Assembly: GCA_035717845.1 (NCBI GenBank)
Contig: DASTIC010000215.1
Span: 1-9,876 of the forward strand
Origin: DASSUW01 sp035717845
Lineage (GTDB): Bacteria > Actinomycetota > Thermoleophilia > Solirubrobacterales > Solirubrobacteraceae
DNA length: 9,876 bases
Direction: 5' to 3'
The position numbers were made by a program, and so were the translations under genes. The notes beneath the pieces are model-generated. The model was not told the origin of the DNA and ran no database searches. It saw nothing but the letters and a program-made list of their open reading frames with translations. Positions 1 through 6,792 of this stretch are shown here, in pieces; within the stretch, counting starts at the first letter, position 1, and each line of letters begins with the position of its first letter.

Positions 1-448
1 CGACACCGCCCTCGACCAGCTCCACGTCCGTCTCCTGCGCGCCGGCGCGCACGCGCCCGCCCGGACGCGGCCGGGGGACGCGGGCTATGACCTGCGGTGC
101 GTGTCGGGGTTCTCGCTGTGGCCGGGCGAGCGGGTGACGGTGCCGACCGGCGTGGCGATCGCGCTCCCCTCCGCGGTCGCGGGGCTGATCGTGCCGCGCT
201 CCGGCCTCGCCGCTCGCCACGGGCTGTCGGTGGTCAACGGCCCCGGGCTCGTCGATCCGAACTACCGCGGCGAGCTGCGGGTCGTGCTCGTCAACCTCGG
301 CGACGCGCGGTTCGAGGCGGCGCCGGGCGACCGGATCGCGCAGCTGCTGCTCGTCCCGTTCGTCGCCCCCGACCTGCTCGTCGTCGACGAGCTCCCGCCG
401 GCCACGGACGACCGCGGCGAGACCGGGTTCGGCTCGTCGGGCCGCTGA
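1..448 (+). CDS. dut: dUTP diphosphatase (dUTPase), 5'-truncated by the window edge
   Basis: Hydrolyses dUTP to dUMP and pyrophosphate, which keeps uracil out of DNA and supplies dUMP for thymidylate synthesis; it acts in the cytosol as a homotrimer. The reading frame is open from base 2 to the TGA at 446-448, giving 148 residues, close to the usual length of about 150, so only a few N-terminal residues should lie outside. All five trimeric dUTPase motifs are visible in order: DAGYDL; PRSGLAARHGL; GLVDPNYRGEL, whose Asp activates the water; GDRIAQLLLVP; and a C-terminal arm RGETGFGSSGR, close to the usual RGxGGFGSTG. An internal ATG at 89 would remove motif 1 and is not the start. It is followed after 10 bases by the DUF2461 gene and is probably co-transcribed with it. 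The family call is very secure. Confidence 0.95.
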   Translation, partial: DTALDQLHVRLLRAGAHAPARTRPGDAGYDLRCVSGFSLWPGERVTVPTGVAIALPSAVAGLIVPRSGLAARHGLSVVNGPGLVDPNYRGELRVVLVNLGDARFEAAPGDRIAQLLLVPFVAPDLLVVDELPPATDDRGETGFGSSGR

Positions 449-458
449 GCGGCTGAGC

Positions 459-1130
459 GTGTTCGCCGGCTTCAGCCCTGAAGCCTTCGCGTGGTTCGCC
501 GGGCTCGAGCGCGACAACACGAAGGCCTACTTCACCGCCACCCGCGAGGTGTACGAGACGCAGGTGCGCGAGCCGCTCGAGGAGATGCTCGAGGAGCTCG
601 CAGCGGACTTCGGCGGCCACGTCAAGATGTTCCGCCAGAACCGCGACGTGCGCTTCTCGCCCGACAAGTCGCCGTACAAGACGACGACCTACGGGATCCT
701 CTACGAGGTCTCGGTTCCCGGCCAGGGGCTCTACGCCCAGCTCTCGGCCCGCGGGCTGTACGCCGGCACGGGCTACTACCGGATGGCGCGCGACCAGCTC
801 GAGCGCTACCGGGAGGCCGTCGCCGGCGACGCCGGGCCCGGGCTGGAGGCGGCGGCCACCGGGGCCGAGGAGGCCGGGCTGGAGCTGGCCGGCGAGAGCC
901 TACGGACGGCGCCGCGCGGTTATCCGCGCGCGCATCCGCGGATCGCGCTGCTGCGGCGCAAGGAGCTCGTCGCCGGGCGCGCGGCGTCCGGCGAAGGCGG
1001 CCTCGACCGCGACGCGGCGCTCGCGCACGTGGCGGGCACCTGGCGCGCCGCCGAGCCGATCAACGCGTGGCTCGACGCTCAAGTGGGGCCGAGTCGACTT
1101 CTTCCGGAGGAGCGCTGGGGTCGCCGGTGA
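459..1130 (+). CDS. DUF2461 family protein (TIGR02453-like), function unknown
   Basis: A 223-residue soluble protein of the DUF2461 family. The recognisable signatures are an N-terminal FAWFAGLERDNTKAYF stretch (residues 10-25), the family hallmark RDVRFSPDKSPYKT (62-75), a GYYRMARDQLERYREAV block (105-121) and APRGYPRAHPRIALLRRK near 151-168. No signal peptide or membrane segment is seen. The biochemical function of the family is not established, and I do not assign one. GTG at 459 is chosen because it gives the family's normal N-terminus 10 bases after the dut stop; no clear ribosome binding site precedes it, so translation may be coupled to dut. The last 71 bases are also the 3' end of the opposing MFS gene. 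The final dozen residues after WLDAQVGPS look non-conserved and may exist only because of that overlap. Confidence 0.88.
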   Translation: MFAGFSPEAFAWFAGLERDNTKAYFTATREVYETQVREPLEEMLEELAADFGGHVKMFRQNRDVRFSPDKSPYKTTTYGILYEVSVPGQGLYAQLSARGLYAGTGYYRMARDQLERYREAVAGDAGPGLEAAATGAEEAGLELAGESLRTAPRGYPRAHPRIALLRRKELVAGRAASGEGGLDRDAALAHVAGTWRAAEPINAWLDAQVGPSRLLPEERWGRR

Positions 1131-2319
1131 CATAGTCGGCGGCCGTGTTCTCGCGCCGGGAGAGCGCGACGAACGGCACCGCGAGCGCGGAGATCCCGGC
1201 GCCGATGAGGTAGCTGGGCGCGTACCCCCAGACGTCGGCGGCGCGGCCGAGGACCGGCTGCGCCCACACGCCGCCGGTCGAGCCCATCAGCGAGTCGAAC
1301 GAGAGGATCGTCGCCCGCTGCTGGGAGGGGATCATCCCGTTGATGTAGGCCTGGCGGATCGGCATCGTGGCGGCGAACAGGAGCCCCCAGACCACGATCA
1401 GCGCGAGCACCGCCCAGAAGCTCTCGAACACCCCGATCAGGGCCAGCGTGGCGGTGCTCAGCGCCGCGGTCAGCAGCAGCGCCGACGTGCGGCGCCGGAA
1501 CAGGCGCCGGATGCGCGGCGCCGCCATACCGCCGAGGATCTGCGCGCCGGCCACGATCGCGGCCACCAGGCCGGCGATCTGGTACGCATCCGGATCGCCG
1601 TACAGCTCGAGCAGGTACGGCTGGAGCGCGTAGAACGCGTAGAAGCCGACGCCGCCGACGAAGAGGGCCTCCACCATCAGCCATTTCACCGCCGGCACAC
1701 GCCAGCCGTAGTCGATCGACGCCGCCGTGATCCGTCGCATCTCGGCCAGCGGCCGCCCACCCTTCGCCGGCGTGAAGCCGACGTCGTGCATCATCCGGAA
1801 GGCGACCGCGAACATGACGAGGAGCACCGCCCCGCGCAGCACGAACGGAACGCCGAGGCTGGTGAGCTGGGCGATCAGCCCGCCGGCCGCCGAGCCGCTC
1901 AGCATCGCCACGCCGGAGACGATCTGCCCGCGCCCGAACACCGTCTCGAGCTGGCCCGTGAACCCGGTGGCGGCGAGCGCGTCGACCAGCCACGCCTCGA
2001 CCGCGCCCGAGAAGAACGTGAACCCTAGGCCGAGGAACATCGACACGAGCGCCCACTGCCAGAACGGCGCGCTGATCTCCCACAGCAGGACGTAGAGCAG
2101 CGTCGAGACGGTCAGCGTCAGCGTGCCGAGCAGGTACGACGCCCGCCGGCCGACGGTGTCGGCCACGATCCCGGTCGGCACCTCGAACAGCACCATCCCG
2201 GCGGTGAAGAACGCGTTGGCCGCGAACGCCTCGAGGTTCGTGAGCCCCGCGTCGAGCAGGAAGATCGTGTTGATGCCCCAGATGAACGAGGCCGCCAGCG
2301 TGTTCCCCAGCATCAGCAC
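1060..2319 (-). CDS. MFS (major facilitator superfamily) transporter
   Basis: A 12-helix-type secondary transporter of the inner membrane; the substrate cannot be read from the sequence. It resembles proton-coupled drug-efflux MFS members. The 419 residues hold about 11-12 hydrophobic segments, the first being LAASFIWGINTIFLLDAGL (8-26). MFS motif A, GIVADTVGRR, is at 50-59 between helices 2 and 3. A polar central loop lies near 181-205, and a PIRQAYINGMIPSQQRATILS block (320-340) precedes helix 10. The C-terminal tail (390-419) is hydrophilic. The start is uncertain: GTG 2319 and ATG 2313 cut into helix 1 and lack a ribosome binding site, and the frame stays open upstream to the hflX stop. 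It encodes PLSIQRTYLV, which looks like real protein, so a CTG at 2353-2355 is possible. The gene lies directly downstream of hflX and is probably co-transcribed with it. Confidence 0.88.
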   Translation of the reverse strand: MLMLGNTLAASFIWGINTIFLLDAGLTNLEAFAANAFFTAGMVLFEVPTGIVADTVGRRASYLLGTLTLTVSTLLYVLLWEISAPFWQWALVSMFLGLGFTFFSGAVEAWLVDALAATGFTGQLETVFGRGQIVSGVAMLSGSAAGGLIAQLTSLGVPFVLRGAVLLVMFAVAFRMMHDVGFTPAKGGRPLAEMRRITAASIDYGWRVPAVKWLMVEALFVGGVGFYAFYALQPYLLELYGDPDAYQIAGLVAAIVAGAQILGGMAAPRIRRLFRRRTSALLLTAALSTATLALIGVFESFWAVLALIVVWGLLFAATMPIRQAYINGMIPSQQRATILSFDSLMGSTGGVWAQPVLGRAADVWGYAPSYLIGAGISALAVPFVALSRRENTAADYVTGDPSAPPEEVDSAPLERRATR

Positions 2320-2358
2320 GAGGTACGTGCGCTGGATGGAGAGCGGTGTAGGCAGGAG

Positions 2359-3678
2359 CTACGGCCCCGCGCCGTTGACCGCGTAGCGGTCGAAGCGTTC
2401 GGCCACCACGGACGGCAGGCGCGCCTGGATCCGCACGCCGTCGGGCGTCTCGGTGCGCTCGAGGTCGCCGGCCAGGTCGTGCAGCTCGGACAGCGTGCCG
2501 CCCTCGGAGAAGGGCACGAGCAGCTCCACGTCGCGCAGCGTGCGCTCGAACTCGTCCGCGATCCGCTCCTGGAGCTCGTCGAGCCCCTCGCCGCTGAGGC
2601 CGCTGACCAGCGCGGCCTCTGGATGCCGGAACGCGAGCTCGCGGCGGCGGTTCTCGTCGAGGACGTCGGCCTTGTTGAGCACGAGAATGCGCGGCTGGTC
2701 GCCGACGCCGATCTCCTCGAGCACGTCGTCGACCGCGCGCGTCATCGCCACCAGCTCCTCCTCCGGGGCGCTGGCGTCCACCACGTGCAGCAGCAGGTCG
2801 GCGCGCTTGGTCTCCTCGAGCGTGGCCGCGAAGGCGTCGACCAGCTGGTGGGGCAGCTTGCGGATGAAGCCGACGGTGTCGGTCATCAGGTAGGTGCGGC
2901 CTTGCACGCGGGTCGTGCGCGTGGTCGGGTCGAGCGTGTGGAACAGCCGGTCGCGGACCCCGACCTCGGAGCCGGTGAGGGCGTTCAGAAGCGTCGACTT
3001 GCCGGCGTTGGTGTAACCGGCCAGGGCCACCGAGGGCAGGTGCGCGCGCTCCCGCTCGGCGCGCTGGACGGCGCGGTTGGAGCGCACGTGGTCGAGCCGG
3101 CGGCGCAGCGCGGTGATGCGGTCGCGGGCGAGCCGGCGGTCGGTCTCGATCTGCGACTCGCCCGGGCCCCGCGTGCCGATGCCGCCCACGCCGCGGCCGG
3201 CGCCGAGACGCTCGAGGTGCGTCCACAGGCCGCGCATGCGGGCCATGTTGTACTCGAGCTGGGCGAGCTCGACCTGGAGCTTGCCCTCGGCGGAGTGGGC
3301 GTGCCCGGCGAAGATGTCGAGGATGACGGCGGTGCGGTCGAGCACCGGCAGCTCGAGCTGCTTCTCGAGGTTGCGCTCCTGGCGCGGGCTCAGCTCGTCG
3401 TCGGTCACCACGAGGTTGGCGTCGGCCTCCTTCAGGAGCGGGGCCAGCTCCTCGACCTTGCCGGGGCCGAGATACAGGTTCGGGTGCGGCTTGTCGCGGA
3501 TCTGGACCACCTCGCCGACGGTGGCCACGCCCGCCGTGCGCAGCAGCTCGCGCATCTCGGCGAGATCGGTCGGCTCGGGAGAGGCGGAGACCACGAAGGC
3601 GCGTTGCCTGGCGCGGCCCTGGCTGGGCGGCGGGGCGTATCGGGATTGTGCGGTCCGGCCGCTTCTCGACTTCTCCAA
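2359..3678 (-). CDS. hflX: GTPase HflX
   Basis: A ribosome-binding GTPase (Obg-HflX superfamily) that binds the 50S subunit and in studied bacteria splits stalled or heat-damaged ribosomes. From the TTG at 3678 the protein is 439 residues, close to the usual 420-450. The N-terminal HflX domain (about 27-115) includes NLYLGPGKVEEL. The glycine-rich linker GAGRGVGGIGTRGPGE is at 159-174 and a helical region follows. The G domain has G1 GYTNAGKST (221-229), G2 DPTTR (250-254), G3 DTVGF (267-271), G4 NKAD (335-338) and G5 SGLSGEG (359-365). TTG is preferred because it gives MEKSRSGRTAQSRYAPPP before the first strand. Alternatives are CTG 3690, or ATG 3738, which would overlap the dapE start codon. 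It heads a minus-strand unit with the MFS gene and is divergent from dapE. Function is certain; the start is not. Confidence 0.93.
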   Translation of the reverse strand: MEKSRSGRTAQSRYAPPPSQGRARQRAFVVSASPEPTDLAEMRELLRTAGVATVGEVVQIRDKPHPNLYLGPGKVEELAPLLKEADANLVVTDDELSPRQERNLEKQLELPVLDRTAVILDIFAGHAHSAEGKLQVELAQLEYNMARMRGLWTHLERLGAGRGVGGIGTRGPGESQIETDRRLARDRITALRRRLDHVRSNRAVQRAERERAHLPSVALAGYTNAGKSTLLNALTGSEVGVRDRLFHTLDPTTRTTRVQGRTYLMTDTVGFIRKLPHQLVDAFAATLEETKRADLLLHVVDASAPEEELVAMTRAVDDVLEEIGVGDQPRILVLNKADVLDENRRRELAFRHPEAALVSGLSGEGLDELQERIADEFERTLRDVELLVPFSEGGTLSELHDLAGDLERTETPDGVRIQARLPSVVAERFDRYAVNGAGP

Positions 3679-3688
3679 GTTGCCATCC

Positions 3689-3694
3689 AGTCTA
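3689..3694 (-). promoter_or_regulatory. Candidate -10 element of hflX (TAGACT)
   Basis: On the minus strand TAGACT fits the actinobacterial -10 pattern TANNNT and ends 10 bases before the proposed TTG start of hflX, leaving a leader of only a few bases. No convincing -35 box is present 16-19 bases upstream. It lies across one arm of a 7-base inverted repeat. It is an inference from pattern and position only. Confidence 0.35.
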
Positions 3695-3725
3695 GTGGCC
3701 CCTCCTGCAGATCCCGACCCACTAG
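3692..3725. repeat. 7-base inverted repeat in the hflX-dapE divergent region
   Basis: CTAGTGG at 3692-3698 and its exact reverse complement CCACTAG at 3719-3725 are separated by 20 bases. Each arm contributes the TAG of a candidate -10 element, one for each divergent gene. It could be an operator half-site pair, or merely the consequence of two similar back-to-back promoters. The arms contain CTAG, a tetranucleotide usually rare in bacterial genomes. Confidence 0.4.
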
Positions 3726-3728
3726 GGT
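3723..3728 (+). promoter_or_regulatory. Candidate -10 element of dapE (TAGGGT)
   Basis: TAGGGT fits TANNNT and is followed by exactly 8 bases and then the dapE ATG at 3737. That spacing would place the transcription start at or next to the A of the start codon, which implies a leaderless mRNA, common in Actinobacteria. No ribosome binding site precedes the ATG, which agrees with this. No clear -35 box is seen. Confidence 0.45.
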
Positions 3729-3736
3729 GCCCGCTC

Positions 3737-4765
3737 ATGCGCGACGAGGAGCTCGCCGAGCGGCTGGCCGCTCGCACCCTGGAGCTGGTCGACGTGCCCT
3801 CCGAGTCGCGCGCCGAGGGTCATCTGGGAGAGCACGTGGCGACCCTCCTGGAGGCCGGCGGCGTGCCGGTCGCCGACCTCGGCGACACGTGCCTGCGCGC
3901 CGGCCACGGCGCTCCGGTGCTGCTCGCCGGGCACCTCGACACCGTCCCGGCGCAGGACAACCTCCCGGGCCGGATCGACGGGGCGCGCGTCCACGGGCTC
4001 GGGGCGAGCGACATGAAGGGCGCGCTGGCGGTGATGATCGAGCTGGCGCTGGCGGGCGCGCCCTTCGACCTGCTGTTCTTCGGCCGCGAGGAGCTGCCGG
4101 CCGCCGACAGCGCGCTCGGCCCGCTGCTCGAGCGGGAGCCGCTCTCCCATGAGCTGGTCGTGGTGATGGAGCCCACCGACAACGAGCTGCACGCCGGCTG
4201 CCTCGGCAACGTGAACGCCACGTGGACGTTCGAGGGTCGCTCGGGGCACTCCGCGCGGCCGTGGGACGCCGACAACGCGATCCACGCCGCCGCGCGCGGG
4301 ATCGCCGGGCTGGCAGCGCACGATCGCGAGGAGCACGTGTTCGACGGCCTGCCGTTCTACGAGGTGGCGTCGGTCACGCGGATCGCCGGCGGGATCGCCG
4401 ACAACGTGGTTCCCGACCGGGTGAAGTGCCACGTCAACTACCGGTTCGCCCCCGGCCGCTCGCCGGCCGAGGCCGAGGCGCGGCTGCGGGAGCTGTGCGT
4501 GGGCGGCTCCCTCCGGATCGACTCGCTGGCGGCTTCCGGCCCGGTGGCGGTCGGCAACCCGCGGGCCCAGGCCCTGATCGCCGCGGGCGACCTCCCGGTC
4601 GCGCCCAAGCAGGCGTGGACGCCGGTCGCCGAGTTCGGCGCGGCGGGGCTCGACGCCGTCAACTTCGGGCCAGGGGCGCCGGCGCAGGCGCACCGGCGTG
4701 ACGAGTCGGTCGAGATCCCCGGCCTCGTGCGCTCCTACCGCGTGCTGGAGGCGTTCGCGGCATGA
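3737..4765 (+). CDS. dapE: Succinyl-diaminopimelate desuccinylase
   Basis: Hydrolyses N-succinyl-LL-2,6-diaminopimelate to LL-DAP and succinate in the succinylase branch of lysine and peptidoglycan precursor synthesis; it is a cytosolic dizinc M20-family enzyme. The 342 residues show GHLDTVP (65-71, zinc ligand His66 and Asp68), GLGASDMKGALA (87-98, bridging Asp92), GREE (116-119, general base Glu118 and ligand Glu119), Glu145 in MEPTDNELHAG, the dimerisation-domain SGHSARP (169-175) and a C-terminal His319 in QAHRRDE. The GCLGNVNATW stretch is typical of the Gram-positive type, which is somewhat shorter than the 375-residue proteobacterial enzyme. ATG 3737 is chosen because it gives a normal N-terminus and follows a candidate leaderless promoter; the open frame upstream is only antisense to hflX. 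Its stop overlaps the dapC start (ATGA), so the two form one operon. Confidence 0.93.
   Translation: MRDEELAERLAARTLELVDVPSESRAEGHLGEHVATLLEAGGVPVADLGDTCLRAGHGAPVLLAGHLDTVPAQDNLPGRIDGARVHGLGASDMKGALAVMIELALAGAPFDLLFFGREELPAADSALGPLLEREPLSHELVVVMEPTDNELHAGCLGNVNATWTFEGRSGHSARPWDADNAIHAAARGIAGLAAHDREEHVFDGLPFYEVASVTRIAGGIADNVVPDRVKCHVNYRFAPGRSPAEAEARLRELCVGGSLRIDSLAASGPVAVGNPRAQALIAAGDLPVAPKQAWTPVAEFGAAGLDAVNFGPGAPAQAHRRDESVEIPGLVRSYRVLEAFAA
4747..4751 (+). promoter_or_regulatory. Ribosome binding site of dapC (GGAGG)
   Basis: GGAGG inside the end of dapE lies 10 bases before the overlapping dapC ATG at 4762. It supports that start and reinitiation from the upstream gene. It is one of few clear Shine-Dalgarno sequences ahead of a gene in this window. 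Confidence 0.6.
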
Positions 4766-5877
4766 GGATCTCCCCCGTGCTCGCCGGCCTTCGCGCGTAC
4801 CCGTTCGTGCGGCTCGCCGAGGCTCGCCGGCGGCTGGCCGACGCCGGCGTGCAGGTGATCGACTTCGGGATGGGCGAGCCGCGCGAGGAGACGCCCGCCT
4901 TCATCCGCGAGGCGCTCGTGCTCGACCCGCTCTCCAAGTACCCGGCCGCCGACGGGCTGCCCGAGCTGCGGGCGGCGATCGCCGAGTGGGTGCAGCGGCG
5001 ATTCGGGACGGCGCTCGACCCGAGCACCGAGGTAGTGCCGACGTTCGGCTCCAAGGAGGCCGTCTTCCACCTCGCCCAGGTCTTCGACGGCGAGCTGGTC
5101 GTCGTGCCGCAGCCCGCCTATCCGGTCTACGAGCGCGGTGCGGCGTTCGCCGGCAAGGCGGTGTTCCAGCTCCCGCTCGAGGCGGGCAACGGCTTCCTCC
5201 CGGACCTCGACGCCGTGCCGCCCGCGATCTGGCGGCGCACGGCGGTGCTGTGGCTGAACTACCCCAACAACCCGACGGCGGCCACCGCGCCGCCGGCGCT
5301 CTACGAGCAGGCGGCAGCCCTCGCCCGCGAGCACGACTTCGTGCTCGCCTCCGACGAGGCCTACTCCGAGCTCTACTTCGGCAACGAGCCTCCCGCCTCG
5401 GCGCTCCAGCTCGAGGACCGCACGAACGTGGCGGTGTTCAACACGCTCTCCAAGCGCTCCTCGATGCCGGGGTACCGGTCGGGGTTCGTGGCCGGGAGCG
5501 CGGCGCTGGTGGCGGCCTTGAAGCGCTACCGGCCGAACGTCGGCGTCGCGCCGCCGGAGTTCATCCAGCGCGCGGCCGCCGTGGCGTGGGGCGACGAGCA
5601 GCACGTGGCCGAGGTGCGCGACCTCTACCGCGCCAAGCGCGACGTGCTCCTGCCGGCGCTGGAGGCGCGCGGGCTGCGCCACGTCGGCGGCGACGCGACG
5701 TTCTTCCTGTGGCTCGCGGGGGCGGCCGACGGCGAGCACGAGCGGCTGCTCGAGCAGGGCATCGTGCTTGCTCCGGGGTCGTTCTTCGGCCCCGCCGGCG
5801 AGGGCTACCTGCGGCTGGCGCTCGTGCCGACGCTGGCGGAGTGCGAGCGCGCGGCCGAGCTACTGGCCGCTGTGTAG
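4762..5877 (+). CDS. dapC: Succinyldiaminopimelate transaminase (PLP-dependent class I/II aminotransferase)
   Basis: Predicted to convert N-succinyl-2-amino-6-ketopimelate and glutamate to N-succinyl-LL-DAP and 2-oxoglutarate, the step just before DapE. The 371 residues follow the fold-type I aminotransferase plan: a substrate-arm region IDFGMGEP (33-40), KYPAADGLPELR (59-70), NYPNNPT (166-172, containing the conserved Asn), SDEAYSELYF (197-206; Asp198 contacts the pyridine nitrogen and Tyr201 the phenolate), the PLP lysine Lys231 in NTLSKRSSMPGYRSGF, and the carboxylate-binding Arg351 in GYLRLALV. Class I aminotransferases are hard to tell apart by motif. The DapC assignment rests mainly on the 4-base overlap with dapE and on dapD and dapF being adjacent, so other amino-donor substrates remain possible. 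Its last 18 bases overlap the end of dapD on the other strand. Confidence 0.87.
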   Translation: MRISPVLAGLRAYPFVRLAEARRRLADAGVQVIDFGMGEPREETPAFIREALVLDPLSKYPAADGLPELRAAIAEWVQRRFGTALDPSTEVVPTFGSKEAVFHLAQVFDGELVVVPQPAYPVYERGAAFAGKAVFQLPLEAGNGFLPDLDAVPPAIWRRTAVLWLNYPNNPTAATAPPALYEQAAALAREHDFVLASDEAYSELYFGNEPPASALQLEDRTNVAVFNTLSKRSSMPGYRSGFVAGSAALVAALKRYRPNVGVAPPEFIQRAAAVAWGDEQHVAEVRDLYRAKRDVLLPALEARGLRHVGGDATFFLWLAGAADGEHERLLEQGIVLAPGSFFGPAGEGYLRLALVPTLAECERAAELLAAV

Positions 5878-6792
5878 CGCGGCGTTGAGGCCGCCCCAGC
5901 TGCCGTTGCGAGGCCAGGCCTCGACCGCGCCGGTCTGGGAGTTGCGGCGGAAGAGGAGGTTGTGGGCGCCGCTCAGCTCGAGCGCCTTGACCACGTCGCC
6001 GTCGGGCAGCGTCACTCGCGTGCCCGCGGTCAGGTAGAGGCCCGCCTCCACCACGCACTCGTCGCCGAGCGAGATCCCGAGGCCCGAGTTGGCCCCGAGC
6101 AGGCAGCGCTCGCCGACCGAGATGATCGCCGTGCCGCCGCCGGACAGCGTGCCCATGATCGACGCGCCGCCGCCGACGTCGGACCCGTCGCCGACCACGA
6201 CGCCGGCGCTGATCCTCCCCTCCACCATCGAGTGCCCGAGCGTGCCGGCGTTGAAGTTGACGAAGCCCTCGTGCATGACGGTCGTGCCGTCGGCCAGGTG
6301 GGCGCCGAGGCGCACGCGGTCGGCGTCGGCGATCCGCACGCCGGGCGGGACGACGTAGTCGGTCATCCGCGGGAACTTGTCCACCGAGAAGACCTGGAAC
6401 GGGCTGCCCTGCGCGCGCAAGCGGTGCTGCACGTCGGGCAGCGCGGCGGGGTCGACCGGACCGTGGCTGGTCCAGGCGACGTTGTTGAGCACGCCGAAGA
6501 CGCCGTCGAGGTTGGCCTGGTGCGGCCGGATGACACGGTGCGAGAGCAGGTGCAGGCGCAGGTACGCGTCGTAGGCGTCCTGCGGCGGGTCGGCCAGCGA
6601 GGCGATCGACACGGTGACGGGCACGAGCTCGACGCCGCGCAGGTCGTCGGGCGCGCCCTGGCCACCGCGGTGGACCCCGGGGTCGACGCCACCGCCGAGC
6701 TGCGGCTCGGGGAAGTACACGTCGAGCACCCGGTCGCCGGCCAGCGTGGCGAGACCGGAGCCCCAGGCGCGGTCGGTGAGGTACTCGGTCAT
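5860..6792 (-). CDS. dapD: Tetrahydrodipicolinate N-succinyltransferase, actinobacterial type
   Basis: Transfers succinyl from succinyl-CoA to tetrahydrodipicolinate, the entry step of the succinylase branch of DAP synthesis. The protein has 310 residues, near the roughly 317 of the Mycobacterium tuberculosis enzyme. An N-terminal domain (1-155) with LHLLSHRVIRPHQANLDGVFG (80-100) is followed by a left-handed beta-helix of degenerate hexapeptides (about 160-260: VRLGAHL, GTLGHSMVEGRISAGVVVGD, SLGDECVVEAGLYL). The C-terminal part has LSGAHNLLFRRNSQTG (273-288) and binds CoA in relatives. Glu191 in VEGRISAG corresponds to a glutamate considered catalytic in the actinobacterial enzyme. Start ATG 6792 overlaps the dapF stop (ATGA) and gives the canonical N-terminus. 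No ribosome binding site is seen, so translation is probably coupled. It is the last gene of the miaA-dapF-dapD unit. Confidence 0.95.
   Translation of the reverse strand: MTEYLTDRAWGSGLATLAGDRVLDVYFPEPQLGGGVDPGVHRGGQGAPDDLRGVELVPVTVSIASLADPPQDAYDAYLRLHLLSHRVIRPHQANLDGVFGVLNNVAWTSHGPVDPAALPDVQHRLRAQGSPFQVFSVDKFPRMTDYVVPPGVRIADADRVRLGAHLADGTTVMHEGFVNFNAGTLGHSMVEGRISAGVVVGDGSDVGGGASIMGTLSGGGTAIISVGERCLLGANSGLGISLGDECVVEAGLYLTAGTRVTLPDGDVVKALELSGAHNLLFRRNSQTGAVEAWPRNGSWGGLNAALHSGQ

Noticed and set aside
1079..3226. A 715-codon minus-strand open frame across hflX and the MFS gene
   Set aside because: It is the shifted frame of two genuine genes; the translation is Arg/Pro/Ala-rich with no recognisable domain.
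3077..3736. Extension of the dapE frame upstream to an ATG at 3077
   Set aside because: The added residues are antisense to well-conserved hflX and match no DapE N-terminus; ATG 3737 gives the normal family start.
3679..3777. Longer HflX N-terminus starting at ATG 3738 or at 3777
   Set aside because: The extra Ser/Gly-rich residues are unlike HflX and would cover the divergent promoter and the dapE start codon. The 3738 ATG shares the CATG palindrome with the dapE ATG, which is probably coincidence.
2479..4152. A 557-codon plus-strand open frame spanning hflX and the dapE start region
   Set aside because: It is antisense to hflX and out of frame with dapE, has low-complexity Arg/Ala/Gly/Leu-rich composition with no family motif, and is explained by the lack of stop codons at this GC content.
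5879..5894. Small hairpin (GCGGC, 6-base loop, GCCGC) just after the dapC stop, considered as a terminator
   Set aside because: A 5-base GC stem is expected by chance at this GC content, it has no U tract, and it lies inside the dapD coding sequence.
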